Shown: positions 1 through 8,797 of the stretch, in pieces
Layout: each line of letters starts with the position of its first letter
How positions within the stretch are numbered: the first letter of the stretch is position 1
NCBI GenBank assembly: GCA_039933215.1
Contig: JBDTOO010000005.1
Coordinates: 1 to 64,000, forward strand
DNA: 64,000 bases
Origin: JALYUA01 sp039933215
GTDB taxonomy: Bacteria; Acidobacteriota; Thermoanaerobaculia; UBA5066; Gp7-AA6
Reading direction: 5' to 3'
Made by a program: the position numbers and the translations under genes
Notes under the pieces: model-generated
Told to the model about the DNA's origin: nothing
What the model saw: the letters and a program-made list of their open reading frames with translations, nothing else
The model's database searches: none

Positions 1-1
1 G

Positions 2-2011
2 TTCGCCGCCGCGATCCTCTTCTCCTACGTCGCGAACTTCATCTACGACGGCGACTCGCCCCTGGCCGAGCGCCGCGCGCAGGCGCTCTCGGTCGATCAG
101 GCGCAGCTGAAGGAGCTCCTCGGCGAAGCCGAGCTGCGCGAGCTTCTCGACGCCGAGGCGATCGAGAGCCTCGAGCGGTCGCTGCAGCGGGTCGACGGCG
201 CTCGTCCGGCGAGGCACGCGGACGGCCTGCACGACCTGCTCCTCGGCCTCGGGGACCTGACCGTCGAGGAGATCCGGCGCCGCGCCGACCCCCCGGAGGC
301 GGCGGCCGAGTGGATCGAAACGCTTTCGCGGGATCGCCGGGCGATCCGGCTCACGATCGCCGGCGACCATCGGTGGGCCGCCGCGGAGGACGCGGCGCGA
401 TTTCGCGACGCGCTCGGGATCGTCCTGCCGCGGGGCCTTCCCGAGGCGTTCCTCGAGCCGGTGGCGGATCCGCTCGGGGACCTGGTCTCCCGCTGGGCGC
501 GGACCCACGGCCCCTTTCGCGCCGAGAGCGTGTCGTCGCGATTCGACCTTCCGCTCGGGTTCGTTCGCACCGCACTCGAAGCGCTCGCCGTTTCGGGACG
601 CGTCGTCGAAGGCGATTTCCTCCCGGGCGGACGGACGCGCGAGTGGTGCGACGCCGAAGTGCTGCGCTCGCTCAAGCGGCGGTCGCTCGCGAAGCTCCGC
701 AGCGAGGTCGAGCCCGTCGAGCCCCCGGCCCTCGCGCGATTCTTCGCGGAGTGGCAGGGCGTTCTCTCGCCGCGCGCGGGCCTCGACGCCCTCCTGTCGG
801 CGGTCGAGCAGCTCCAGGGATGTCCGATCCCGGCGTCCGTTCTCGAGAGCGAAGTGCTTCCCGCCCGCGTCGCCGGCTACAAGCCCGCCGACCTCGACGT
901 CCTGTGCGCCGCCGGAGAGGTGATCTGGCGGGGGCTCGAGCCGCTCGGTCCCTCAGACGGCCGGCTGGCCCTCTACCTGCCCGACCGCTACGACCTGCTC
1001 GCGTCTCCGGCCGGCGCGGCGGAAGGCGACCTGGCGGCGCAGATCCGCGGGATCCTGCGGGCGCGCGGAGCGCTCTTCTTCTCCGACCTCGTCCGCGAGA
1101 CCGGCGCGTTCGCGGGAGATCTCGTCCGCACGCTCTGGGACATGGTCTGGACCGGCGAGCTCACGAACGACACGCTGGCGCCGCTGCGCTCGTTTCTCGC
1201 GGGAGGAAGCGCGGACGCGCGAAGGACGCTTCGCGGGCGCTCATTCCGCACGCGGCGCACCGGGCCTCGCGGGAGCGAAGGGCGATGGTCGCTTCTTGCG
1301 GCCGCGGACGAGGCGCGGCGGCCGTCGGAAACGGAGCGCCGCACCGCGCTCGCCGGATCGCTTCTCGAACGGTACGGCGTCGTGACGCGCGAGGCCGTTC
1401 ACGCCGAGGGGATCGCCGGCGGATTCTCCGCCGTCTACGAGATCTACAAGGCCATGGAGGAATCGGGCCGCGTGCGCCGCGGCTACTTCGTGGCGGGTCT
1501 CGGCGCGACCCAGTTCGCTCTGCCCGGTGCCGACGACCGCCTGCGCGCCACGCGCGAGTCGTCGCCGCCACCCGGGCGGGTCTGGTCGCTCGCGGCGACC
1601 GACCCCGCGAATCCCTGGGGTGCCGCGATTCCGTGGCCGGAACGGCCCGACGGCGCGCGTCCGCAACGGGCCGCGGGAGCGCGCGTCATTCTTCTCGAGG
1701 GCGCGCTCCTTGCGGCGACCGGGCGGGGAGATCGCAGCCTCACGACTTTCCTTCCCGCCGACGAGCCCGCGCGCTCCGACGCGGCGCGGGTGCTCGCCGC
1801 GACGCTTGCGGCGCCCGTCGACGAAGGCCGTCGGCGCGCGGTGCTGATCGCCCGGATCGACGGCGAGGACCCCGGCGCGTCGGCGCTGGCGCCGTTTCTC
1901 GCGGCGGCCGGATTCCTGCGGGGCAGCCGCGGCTGGCTGAAGCGGGCGACGCCCGGCCGTGCCGCGCCTCGCGAGTTCGCCGGACCCGGCCGCCCTTCGC
2001 CCGATGCCTGA
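2..2011 (+). CDS. lhr: Large ATP-dependent helicase Lhr, C-terminal part (5' end outside window)
   Basis: The reading frame is open from base 2 and gives 669 residues without a start, so this is the 3' part of a longer gene. The first residues (SYVANFIYDGD, then PLAERRAQALS) match the region after the helicase core of large Lhr proteins, and the rest is the winged-helix and C-terminal domain part. The DEAD-type motor motifs must lie upstream, outside the window. Lhr is a DNA-damage-linked 3'-5' translocase acting in the cytoplasm. The stop codon overlaps the first codons of the Nei glycosylase gene (2004), so the two are translationally coupled. Adjacent lhr and nei genes are also known in mycobacteria, which supports both calls. 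Confidence 0.85.
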   Translation, partial: FAAAILFSYVANFIYDGDSPLAERRAQALSVDQAQLKELLGEAELRELLDAEAIESLERSLQRVDGARPARHADGLHDLLLGLGDLTVEEIRRRADPPEAAAEWIETLSRDRRAIRLTIAGDHRWAAAEDAARFRDALGIVLPRGLPEAFLEPVADPLGDLVSRWARTHGPFRAESVSSRFDLPLGFVRTALEALAVSGRVVEGDFLPGGRTREWCDAEVLRSLKRRSLAKLRSEVEPVEPPALARFFAEWQGVLSPRAGLDALLSAVEQLQGCPIPASVLESEVLPARVAGYKPADLDVLCAAGEVIWRGLEPLGPSDGRLALYLPDRYDLLASPAGAAEGDLAAQIRGILRARGALFFSDLVRETGAFAGDLVRTLWDMVWTGELTNDTLAPLRSFLAGGSADARRTLRGRSFRTRRTGPRGSEGRWSLLAAADEARRPSETERRTALAGSLLERYGVVTREAVHAEGIAGGFSAVYEIYKAMEESGRVRRGYFVAGLGATQFALPGADDRLRATRESSPPPGRVWSLAATDPANPWGAAIPWPERPDGARPQRAAGARVILLEGALLAATGRGDRSLTTFLPADEPARSDAARVLAATLAAPVDEGRRRAVLIARIDGEDPGASALAPFLAAAGFLRGSRGWLKRATPGRAAPREFAGPGRPSPDA

Positions 2012-2804
2012 GGGCGACACGATCTTTCGCGCGGCGCGGACGCTGGCGCGCGCGCTCGACGGAAAGACGGTGCTCCGGTTTCGCGCCGACTTCCCCGCGG
2101 CCGGAATTCCCGGCCGGACCGTCTCGCGCGTCGAGGCGCGGGGGAAGCATCTCCTGATGCACTTCGATGACGGCCGCGCCCTCCATTCCCACATGGGGAT
2201 GACGGGGTCCTGGCACATCTACCGGCCGGGGGAGCGCTGGAGAAAGTCAGAGCGCTCGGCGCGGGCGGTCCTGGAGACGGAAGATTTCGTCGCGGTCTGT
2301 TTCAGCGCGCCACTGGTCGAGCTCTTGAGCCGCGACGCGCTCGCGCGGCACCCATCCCTCTCCCGGCTCGGACCCGACCTCCTGCGTCCGGAGTTCGAGG
2401 TCGGAGCCGCGGCGTCGCGCCTCCGCGAAAGAGGAGACGCGGCGATCGGGGAGGCGCTCCTCCATCAGGGCTCCGTCGCGGGGATCGGGAACATCTTCAA
2501 GTCGGAAGCCCTCTTCGTCTGCCGCCTGAATCCGTTCGTGCCGGTCGGGAAGATGGCTCCGGAGGACGTCGACCGCGTGGTGGCCGAGGCGCGCCGCCTG
2601 ATGTCGGCGAGCGTCGAGGGTCAGTCCCGGCGGACGCGCGAGTCCCCGGCGGGCCCCCGCTACTGGGTGTACCGCCGCTCGGGTCAGCCGTGCCTCGCCT
2701 GCGGCGCGGCGATCCGGATGCGGAGGCAGGGAGACGCGGGCCGCTCGACGTACTGGTGTCCGCGGTGCCAGGCCGAGAAGTCAGAGGTGAGAGGTCAGAG
2801 GTGA
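2004..2804 (+). CDS. nei: Endonuclease VIII / Fpg-family DNA glycosylase (Nei-like)
   Basis: 266 residues starting MPEGD, where Pro2 is the catalytic amine and Glu3 the general acid of the Fpg/Nei family. RGKHLL (Lys48) is the conserved core lysine. The C-terminal zinc finger shows CLAC and later CPRC. The enzyme removes oxidised bases and cuts the abasic site. I start at ATG 2004 because MPEGD must be the N-terminus; an in-frame ATG at 1959 would bury it. The gene overlaps the lhr stop, forming a repair pair. The last residues (SEVRGQR) and the TGA stop are encoded by a GTSAGAG heptad tract that continues downstream, so the native 3' end seems to have been overwritten by the repeat. Confidence 0.9.
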   Translation: MPEGDTIFRAARTLARALDGKTVLRFRADFPAAGIPGRTVSRVEARGKHLLMHFDDGRALHSHMGMTGSWHIYRPGERWRKSERSARAVLETEDFVAVCFSAPLVELLSRDALARHPSLSRLGPDLLRPEFEVGAAASRLRERGDAAIGEALLHQGSVAGIGNIFKSEALFVCRLNPFVPVGKMAPEDVDRVVAEARRLMSASVEGQSRRTRESPAGPRYWVYRRSGQPCLACGAAIRMRRQGDAGRSTYWCPRCQAEKSEVRGQR

Positions 2805-2909
2805 GAGGTCAGGTGAGAGGTGAGAGGTCAGGTGGGAGGTGAGAGGTCAGAGGTCAGAGGTCAGAGGGAAGAAGTCCTCCCTCCCTCCTCTCACCTCTTT
2901 CCTTTCACC
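2780..2909. repeat. Purine heptad tract facing a pyrimidine arm (family F, copy 1)
   Basis: About 90 bases of near-perfect 7-bp units (GTCAGAG and GTGAGAG) are followed by a pyrimidine block (CCTCTCACCTC type) that can pair with them. It lies between the end of nei and the stop of the minus-strand kinase (2921). Read on the kinase strand it runs stop, purine arm, pyrimidine arm. Two related tracts (about 14231 and 58434) have the same order behind other minus-strand genes. Confidence 0.75.
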
Positions 2910-2920
2910 TTCCGTCAGGA

Positions 2921-4558
2921 TCAGTGGATCGCGACGACGCGCGCCGGCTCGGAGCTCGCCGCGGAGCTCTCGGCGGGCTTTCGGACCCCGGCTTCGCGCG
3001 TGCGCCGGGCATTGGCGAGCCACCATCTGCGGGCGCGCTCGTCCGTCCAGGGCTTCTCGAGCGGCACGGCGGAGAGAAGCCGCGCGAGATCCTGCATGGT
3101 CTGAGGACGATTGGCCGGATCCTTCTGAAGGCACGACAGGATGGCCTGGTCGAGCGCGGGAGGGATCCGGTTCTCCGTCCGCTGAGACGGCGGGACCGGC
3201 GCCTTCTGGATGTGATCCATGATGATCTGCATCGGCGGCCTCTTCGGGTCGAAGACGGTCTGGCCGGTCAGCAGCCAGTACCCGACGGCGCCGAGGGCGT
3301 AAATGTCCGCCCGCCAGTCGAGGTCGGGCGATCCGAGGCCCATCTCCGGCGCCATGTAACCCGGAGTGCCGGCGATGACGCCCGCCATGGTGAGCTGGCG
3401 GTCCTGGCCCGCGGACGTCGTGTTCTTCACGAGGCCGAAGTCGAGCAGCTTCACGAAGTCCCAGTCGAGGCCGTAGCGGCAGACGTAGATGTTCGCCGGT
3501 TTCACGTCGCGGTGGATGAGTCCCCCCTGGTGCGCCTCCGCGAGGGAGGCGCAGGCCTGGACGAGGATGTAGACCGCGCGCTCAGCGGGAAGCGGCCCGA
3601 ACTGCTCGACGAGGGTCTCGAGGTCGAACCCCTCCAGGAGCTCCATGACGTAATAGAAGGTGCCGTCCTCGGTCGTGCCGAAGTCGTAGATGTCGACGGT
3701 GTGCGGCGACTGCAGTCCCGCCGCCGCCTGCACCTCGCGCTCGAATCGCTTGATCGACTCGCGGCCGTCGCTGCCGGAAGAGTCCGGACGGATGAGCTTG
3801 ATTGCCGCGGATCGGGCGAGCAGGCGGTGGCTCGCCTTCCACACCTCGCCCATGCCGCCGCTGCCGAGCAGCTCCTCGAGATGGTAGCTGCCCATCTCGT
3901 GGCCCTTCTCGGCCTCGACGTTCATCTTGTACACGATGCCGGAGACGATGATCGCCACGGTCGCGGAGACCGCCGTCGGAAGGAACATCAGCCAAGCCAC
4001 GCCGTGAGGCGGGGGAAGGCCGGCCGCGACCTGGATCATGAGCCCGGCCGGGTCCGTCAGCGCGGTCGCGATCGTCGCGAGGATCACCTTTCCGCGCGTG
4101 GCGGGAACGATCAGCGGGAACGCGAGGACCCAGACGGCGACCGCCGACCAGCCTCTCGGCGAGACCCCCTCCCGAAGGGGCACCGAGTGGAAGTCGATGG
4201 ACAGGAAGAGTCCCATCAGGACTTCGTAGACGAGCGCCGCGTCCAGGAGCGCGCTCGGGCCGAGCATGCTGCGTCCGGAGATCCAGGCCATCGCGAGAGA
4301 GACCGCGATCGCCCCGCCGACGCCGATCAGCCAGAGGGCGGAGGCGGCGGGGCCGGGGGCGATCGAGCCGAAGCTCCGGTCGATGAAGGCGAAGACGGAG
4401 AGGGTCGCGGCGGCAATGAGGGCCATGCGGGTGATCCGCCCGCCCGACGCGGCGACGAGTTCCGCCGGGAGAACGCCGGAGGCCGGCGCGCCGCGTGAAA
4501 CGTCCCGCTGGGGCGGGCTCGCGTTGCCCTCGCCTTTTTTCCAGATCCGAAAGCTCAT
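2921..4558 (-). CDS. Membrane-anchored serine/threonine protein kinase
   Basis: 545 residues. Residues 45-210 hold about five to six hydrophobic segments, followed directly by a Hanks-type kinase domain at about 223-510. It has glycine loop GSGGMG (232-237), Lys254, catalytic HRDVKPAN (349-356), DFG (373-375) and GTPGYMAPE (397-405), so all catalytic residues are present. The kinase is cytoplasmic and at the C-terminus, the reverse of PknB-type kinases with an extracellular C-terminal sensor. This layout is frequent in Acidobacteria and Myxobacteria. A tail of about 35 residues rich in Arg, Ala and Ser follows. It stands alone, with a heptad repeat behind its stop. The substrate is unknown. 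Confidence 0.92.
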   Translation of the reverse strand: MSFRIWKKGEGNASPPQRDVSRGAPASGVLPAELVAASGGRITRMALIAAATLSVFAFIDRSFGSIAPGPAASALWLIGVGGAIAVSLAMAWISGRSMLGPSALLDAALVYEVLMGLFLSIDFHSVPLREGVSPRGWSAVAVWVLAFPLIVPATRGKVILATIATALTDPAGLMIQVAAGLPPPHGVAWLMFLPTAVSATVAIIVSGIVYKMNVEAEKGHEMGSYHLEELLGSGGMGEVWKASHRLLARSAAIKLIRPDSSGSDGRESIKRFEREVQAAAGLQSPHTVDIYDFGTTEDGTFYYVMELLEGFDLETLVEQFGPLPAERAVYILVQACASLAEAHQGGLIHRDVKPANIYVCRYGLDWDFVKLLDFGLVKNTTSAGQDRQLTMAGVIAGTPGYMAPEMGLGSPDLDWRADIYALGAVGYWLLTGQTVFDPKRPPMQIIMDHIQKAPVPPSQRTENRIPPALDQAILSCLQKDPANRPQTMQDLARLLSAVPLEKPWTDERARRWWLANARRTREAGVRKPAESSAASSEPARVVAIH

Positions 4559-4664
4559 GTTGAACCCACGATTTTATCTCTCAGCAGAGATACGCCCGCG
4601 GGGCGGAAGCGATTCGGCGGCGGGCGACCGCGAACGATGCGGAGGGCGCGGCGCGCGGCCGGAC

Positions 4665-6509
4665 TCAGGGGCTCCGGGGCTCTTCCTCTTCTTCGGTCTC
4701 GTCGTCGGAGGGGGGGCCGATCGTGACGGCGACCTCGCGGCCGAAGAGGTCCTCCACGTTCGAGAAGGAACCGGGGGTCACGAGGCGCCGGCCGTCCGGG
4801 CAACGCGCGAGCAGAATCCACGCGCCGCCCTCCGGGAGCGCCACGCGGGCCATGCCCGACCCGTCGATCGAGGCGTCGACCATCGTCGGAAGGCTGGTAA
4901 CGCCCATGGGGCCTGCGAACGCGAGAGTCCCGCCCGCGCAGCCGGCGCCCCCGACCCGCGCGAAAAACTCTCCCGCGCCTTTCAGGACGAGATCGCCGAG
5001 GTCGGTCTTCGCGGGGGAGAGCTCCGTGACCGCGACGTCGCGGCGCGCCGTCCCGAGGAGGGAAGAACGGGCCTCGAGAAGGAAATTTCCGGGTGCGGGC
5101 GGCGAGATCTCGAAGCGGCCGGAGGCGTCGGATTCGGCGTCCGCCTCAGGAGGAACGACGAGGAGCCGGTCGGCGGCGCCGGCGAAGTGATCGAGCGTCG
5201 GAAGAAAACGCAGGTGCGCGTCGGGCTGCGGCACGCCCGACTGGGACACCACGCGGCCGGTGAACCGCCACTTCGGCCGGACGACGAGCTCCATGGCGGC
5301 TCCGGACGGCGGGATCGGCTCCTCGGCGCATCCGGCCCGGGAGTGACAGGCCCGCACGATCCGCGCGCGGGGGTCGAGATCTGCCAGAGCCCACTCACCC
5401 TGCTCGTCCGCGATCGCCTGCTCGAGGAGAATCGGCCCCGGCGGGGCGCTTCCGGTTCCCTTTTCGGGGCGCGGTTCGAGGGCCAGGATGGTTGCGCGAG
5501 GCAACGGCCGCCCCGCTCCATCCACGACCCGGCCCCGAACCGTCCGCGCTTCCGTCGTCGCGAGGCGGATCTCCTCGCCGCAGGCAGAGGCGGCCGCGTC
5601 GTCCAGGAGGATCGACCCGGCGCGCCGGCCCTGGCGGACGGCGATCCGAGCGCCGGGGAAGATCTCGCCGTGAAGAAACCAGGAAGAGGCGCCAAGGCGG
5701 ATCGGAACGAGCGGCGTGCGCTCGAAACTCTGGCCGTCCGACTCCGGGACCTCGAGAGTGAGCGAGGCGTCCCGCGATGGCGCGCCGACCGGCCCGGCGG
5801 CGGACGCTTCGTCCACGGACATCCAGGCGCTCCATCCCGTGCCGTCGAGCCGGACGTTCCCGGAGTCCGCGCGCCGGACCGCCGCGAAGCGGCGGGGCCC
5901 GGAGCCGCAGACCAGAATGACGCCTTCGAACGGCTCCGGGACGCCCGGGCACTGCCAGCGCTCGGGCCCGGCCTCGCAGAGAGACTCCGTGCCGGGAGAG
6001 GGCAGGAAGCGGAGGGAGTCGGCGGCCGGGCCGGCCGCCCGGGAGGCGCCGGCGAGCGTCTTCACGGCGCGCGGAGAAACCTCGCGGATGCCCTCGACTT
6101 CCGGCCATGAGAACGGGTCCACGATCCGATGGCCGCCGCCCGCCGTTCTCCACACGAGGAGAGTCGGAACTCCGGGACGCGATCGGAGGACGACGGACGG
6201 CCCGGCGCCGGGCGCACTGCCGACCCACTGCCAGCCCGGGTAGCGATCGCGGCGCCGCTGCAGGACGTCGAGGCGCTGCTCGCCGGGCAGCGGCTTCCAG
6301 CGGACTTCGATCGGCACGCCGGTTCCCGCCGGGGCCCCGGGCAGGGGGCCGCGCGCGAACGCCGCCTCGTCGGCGGGCGCGACGAAGATCTCGAATGGAA
6401 AGCGCTCCGCCCGCGGAGATGCCGGGGCGGCGGGAAGAGCCGTCCCTCGCAGACCGGCGGTGAAAAGCGCGAACCCGAAGGCGCAGCGCCGGAGAGCGGA
6501 AGCCGTCAT
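4665..6509 (-). CDS. Large exported protein with carboxypeptidase-regulatory-like domains
   Basis: 614 residues with an N-terminal signal peptide (MTASALRRCAFGFALFTAG). Two segments have the look of CarboxypepD_reg beta-sandwich folds: one with VRGRVVDGAGRPLPRA near the middle, one with FTGRVVSQSGVPQPDAHL about 100 residues later. The C-terminus is highly acidic (DDETEEEEEP). ATG 6509 overlaps the stop of the upstream ATPase (ATGA), so this is the last gene of a coupled operon with an ABC transporter and a secreted mini-protein. A longer open frame reaches 6896, but that part is antisense-like and would run through the ATPase gene. The precise function is unknown; a cell-envelope or extracellular binding role is likely. 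Confidence 0.75.
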   Translation of the reverse strand: MTASALRRCAFGFALFTAGLRGTALPAAPASPRAERFPFEIFVAPADEAAFARGPLPGAPAGTGVPIEVRWKPLPGEQRLDVLQRRRDRYPGWQWVGSAPGAGPSVVLRSRPGVPTLLVWRTAGGGHRIVDPFSWPEVEGIREVSPRAVKTLAGASRAAGPAADSLRFLPSPGTESLCEAGPERWQCPGVPEPFEGVILVCGSGPRRFAAVRRADSGNVRLDGTGWSAWMSVDEASAAGPVGAPSRDASLTLEVPESDGQSFERTPLVPIRLGASSWFLHGEIFPGARIAVRQGRRAGSILLDDAAASACGEEIRLATTEARTVRGRVVDGAGRPLPRATILALEPRPEKGTGSAPPGPILLEQAIADEQGEWALADLDPRARIVRACHSRAGCAEEPIPPSGAAMELVVRPKWRFTGRVVSQSGVPQPDAHLRFLPTLDHFAGAADRLLVVPPEADAESDASGRFEISPPAPGNFLLEARSSLLGTARRDVAVTELSPAKTDLGDLVLKGAGEFFARVGGAGCAGGTLAFAGPMGVTSLPTMVDASIDGSGMARVALPEGGAWILLARCPDGRRLVTPGSFSNVEDLFGREVAVTIGPPSDDETEEEEEPRSP

Positions 6510-7180
6510 GGCGAAGGTTCTTCCCGCAGGCGATCGAACGCGCGCACGAGATCCTCTCCGCCGACCTGTGCGCCCAGCTGGCCGGCGTCCGCCACCCGGA
6601 CGCGTCCGGCCGCCAGGAAGGCGTAGCGATGACACACGGAAGCGAGGTCGTGGAGCCGGTGCGATGAAACGAGAATGGCGGCGCCGTCCGCCGCGCGCTC
6701 CTGGAGTCGTGCGTTCAGCCAGCGGGCGCCGTCCGGGTCGAGGCCCTCCCAGGGCTCGTCGAGCACGACCGTGAGCGACCGGGGCCGGGCGAGCCACGCC
6801 TCGAGTCCCAGCTTCTGACGGGTGCCGCGGGACAGGTCCCGGATCCGGCGCGACTCGCCGACGCCCGTCTTCTCTCCGGACACGAGCCGGGACCATCCCC
6901 GCGCGGACGCCCCCGGCGGCAGGGTGCTTCCGCCGCCGAAATGCACCAGCCCCGATCGAGGGGCAAACGCGGATACGGGCTGACCGTGGTCGAGCACCTC
7001 CCCCTGGTCCGCGCGGATGAAGCCGCAGAGGATGCGCAGAAGGGTCGTCTTCCCGGCGCCGTTCTCGCCGATGAGCCCCACGACCGCTCCTTCCTCCAGG
7101 GTGAGGTCTGCACCCCGCAGGACTTCGCGCTCCCCGTACGCCTTGAAGAGGCCGCGCGCCGCGAGCCGCTCCGCGGTCAC
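6506..7180 (-). CDS. ABC transporter ATP-binding protein
   Basis: 224 residues with Walker A GENGAGKTT (38-46), signature LSRGTRQ, and Walker B VVLDEPWEGLD followed by the SSH switch histidine. It powers the permease encoded just upstream. GTG 7180 is chosen as start because it overlaps the permease stop (GTGA) and places the usual N-terminal strand before Walker A. Longer open sequence upstream is only a shadow of the permease gene. The stop overlaps the next gene's ATG (ATGA). Best guess: an ABC-2-type exporter or envelope transporter whose client may be the four-cysteine mini-protein of the same operon. Confidence 0.88.
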   Translation of the reverse strand: MTAERLAARGLFKAYGEREVLRGADLTLEEGAVVGLIGENGAGKTTLLRILCGFIRADQGEVLDHGQPVSAFAPRSGLVHFGGGSTLPPGASARGWSRLVSGEKTGVGESRRIRDLSRGTRQKLGLEAWLARPRSLTVVLDEPWEGLDPDGARWLNARLQERAADGAAILVSSHRLHDLASVCHRYAFLAAGRVRVADAGQLGAQVGGEDLVRAFDRLREEPSP

Positions 7181-7872
7181 GAGTCCGACTCCCGGAGCGG
7201 AAAGCTCGCGCGGCCCAGGTAGCCGGCCGCCGTGGCGGCCGCGCCGGCAGCGGTCAATCCGAAGAGGAGGAGCTCGACCGGCCGCCACGGCGCGCTCGGC
7301 AGGAAAAACGGGAGCAGTATCCCGGCGGCCGTGCGGACGAGGACCGTTCCCTGGGGCTCCGCGCCCTGGAAGAGCGGGATGAGCCGGAATCCTCTGCCCG
7401 TCAGAAACAGGGCTCCCCAGAGGATGAGCCATGCAACGCCGCCCGTGAACGGACCAAACCGGACGCTCACGGCCCAGGGCAGTGTCGAGACGAGCGCGAG
7501 CGCGAGGAGGCTCGCGGGCCGGAAGGCCAGGGCAAGCGCGCCTCCGCCGGCCACGGTCTCGACGATCCCGATTGCGATCCACGCCGCAACCCCCGGCAGG
7601 GCGGACGCGACGAAGTGCGCGGCGGCCGCTCGCCGGCGGGAGCACAAAGCGAGCGGCGGATCGTAGTAGCCACGGGACGCATGCGACTCGAAACCGGTCG
7701 AGACGGCGAGCGCCTGGACTAGGAGGAGACAGATGACCGCAGTCTCCGACGCCCCCCGCGTCTGGAGCTCCGCCCAGACGGCCATGATGGGAAGAAGAAA
7801 GAGGACGACGCGCAGGTAAACGCGGACCGGCGTGACTCTCCAGAAGAAGAGGATGGCGTCGCGAATGCTCAT
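7177..7872 (-). CDS. ABC-2-like membrane permease
   Basis: 231 residues, strongly hydrophobic, with about six predicted membrane segments (for example VYLRVVLFLLPIMAVWA near the start and VELLLFGLTAAGAAATAA near the end). It has no ATPase motifs, and the next gene supplies the ATPase. Start ATG 7872 overlaps the upstream stop (ATGA); an in-frame ATG 18 bases earlier is possible but less well placed. It is too divergent to assign a substrate. Context (two exported proteins and a secreted cysteine-rich peptide in one operon) suggests export or envelope remodelling rather than nutrient uptake. Confidence 0.75.
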   Translation of the reverse strand: MSIRDAILFFWRVTPVRVYLRVVLFLLPIMAVWAELQTRGASETAVICLLLVQALAVSTGFESHASRGYYDPPLALCSRRRAAAAHFVASALPGVAAWIAIGIVETVAGGGALALAFRPASLLALALVSTLPWAVSVRFGPFTGGVAWLILWGALFLTGRGFRLIPLFQGAEPQGTVLVRTAAGILLPFFLPSAPWRPVELLLFGLTAAGAAATAAGYLGRASFPLRESDS

Positions 7873-8792
7873 GGACCGCCTTCGGCGCATGTCGCCGCGC
7901 CGCCGTCGCGAAACAGGAGGAGAGCGGATTTCGCGTCCGCCCGCAGGATTCCCTGCGCCGGACGCGGGAGGGCGTGGGTTTCGAATTTCCCGGTCGCCTC
8001 TTCGAGCCGCATCAGACGAAGTGGGGGGCCCGCGCGACGCCCGGGACGCGTGGGCGGATCGTTCAGCACGAGCCAGAGAATTCCTCCCTCTGCCGCCGCG
8101 GCATCCCGGATCGGATACGAGCTGGCGGCCCTCGCGGCCTCGGGGAGCCGGATGGGTGTCGCCTTTCCGGCTCGAGACACCCTCCTCAGATCGGAACCGT
8201 CCAGGAACCAGCAGGGGATCCGGTCGGACGACGCGAGTCCGCAGATGAACAGGTTGGCCACGAGAGCATCCTCGAGAGTCGGTCCTCCGCGGGAGCGGAC
8301 GAATTCGGCGGCGGCGAAGGTCCCGTCACCCTTTTCGAGGAAGACCAATGGTCGATCGGCGTGCGGTTCGTAGGCCACCCAGGCGAGCGTCCCGAACATG
8401 CTCAGAAGAACCTGGGCCCGCGACGGGAGAGTGCGAACGGAGGCGTCCTTTGCGGTAGCGTCGAAGCATTGAAGGCTCTTATCGCTCGCGGACAGCGCAC
8501 AGAGACGTCCGTCGGCCGCGCGTGCGAGGCCCGTGTTTGGAACGTCGAGAGGTTCTTCGAGGCGAACGGGCCGTCTCGCCGGACTCGTTCCGGGACCCGT
8601 GATCGAGAGGAGCGCGGGATGATCCGCCGAGGCGTCCAACATCCAGAGCGTTTCCCCGACGACCATGCGGCCTCCGTAGGTCGCGACCGTTCCGGGAGGG
8701 AACCCCACGGCGTCGCGGCAGGAGAAAAAGGGCCCCCCTTCCGGGCGGTGCGCGCCCAGAAGGGTGGCGAAGGCGACGAAGAGCGAGAACAT
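7869..8792 (-). CDS. Exported protein of unknown function, possibly beta-propeller-like
   Basis: 307 residues with a short N-terminal signal (MFSLFVAFATLLGA). The body has repeated strand-rich stretches of the type GRLCALSASDKSLQCF and GGILWLVLNDPP, which look like propeller blades, though no clear family is recognised. Several cysteines fit an exported, disulfide-bearing protein. I use ATG 8792 because it gives a signal peptide and lies 5 bases after the stop of the mini-protein gene; the open frame upstream of it is Arg-rich noise. The stop overlaps the permease start. It probably works with the ABC transporter and the mini-protein. Confidence 0.65.
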   Translation of the reverse strand: MFSLFVAFATLLGAHRPEGGPFFSCRDAVGFPPGTVATYGGRMVVGETLWMLDASADHPALLSITGPGTSPARRPVRLEEPLDVPNTGLARAADGRLCALSASDKSLQCFDATAKDASVRTLPSRAQVLLSMFGTLAWVAYEPHADRPLVFLEKGDGTFAAAEFVRSRGGPTLEDALVANLFICGLASSDRIPCWFLDGSDLRRVSRAGKATPIRLPEAARAASSYPIRDAAAAEGGILWLVLNDPPTRPGRRAGPPLRLMRLEEATGKFETHALPRPAQGILRADAKSALLLFRDGGAATCAEGGP

Positions 8793-8797
8793 TCCGC

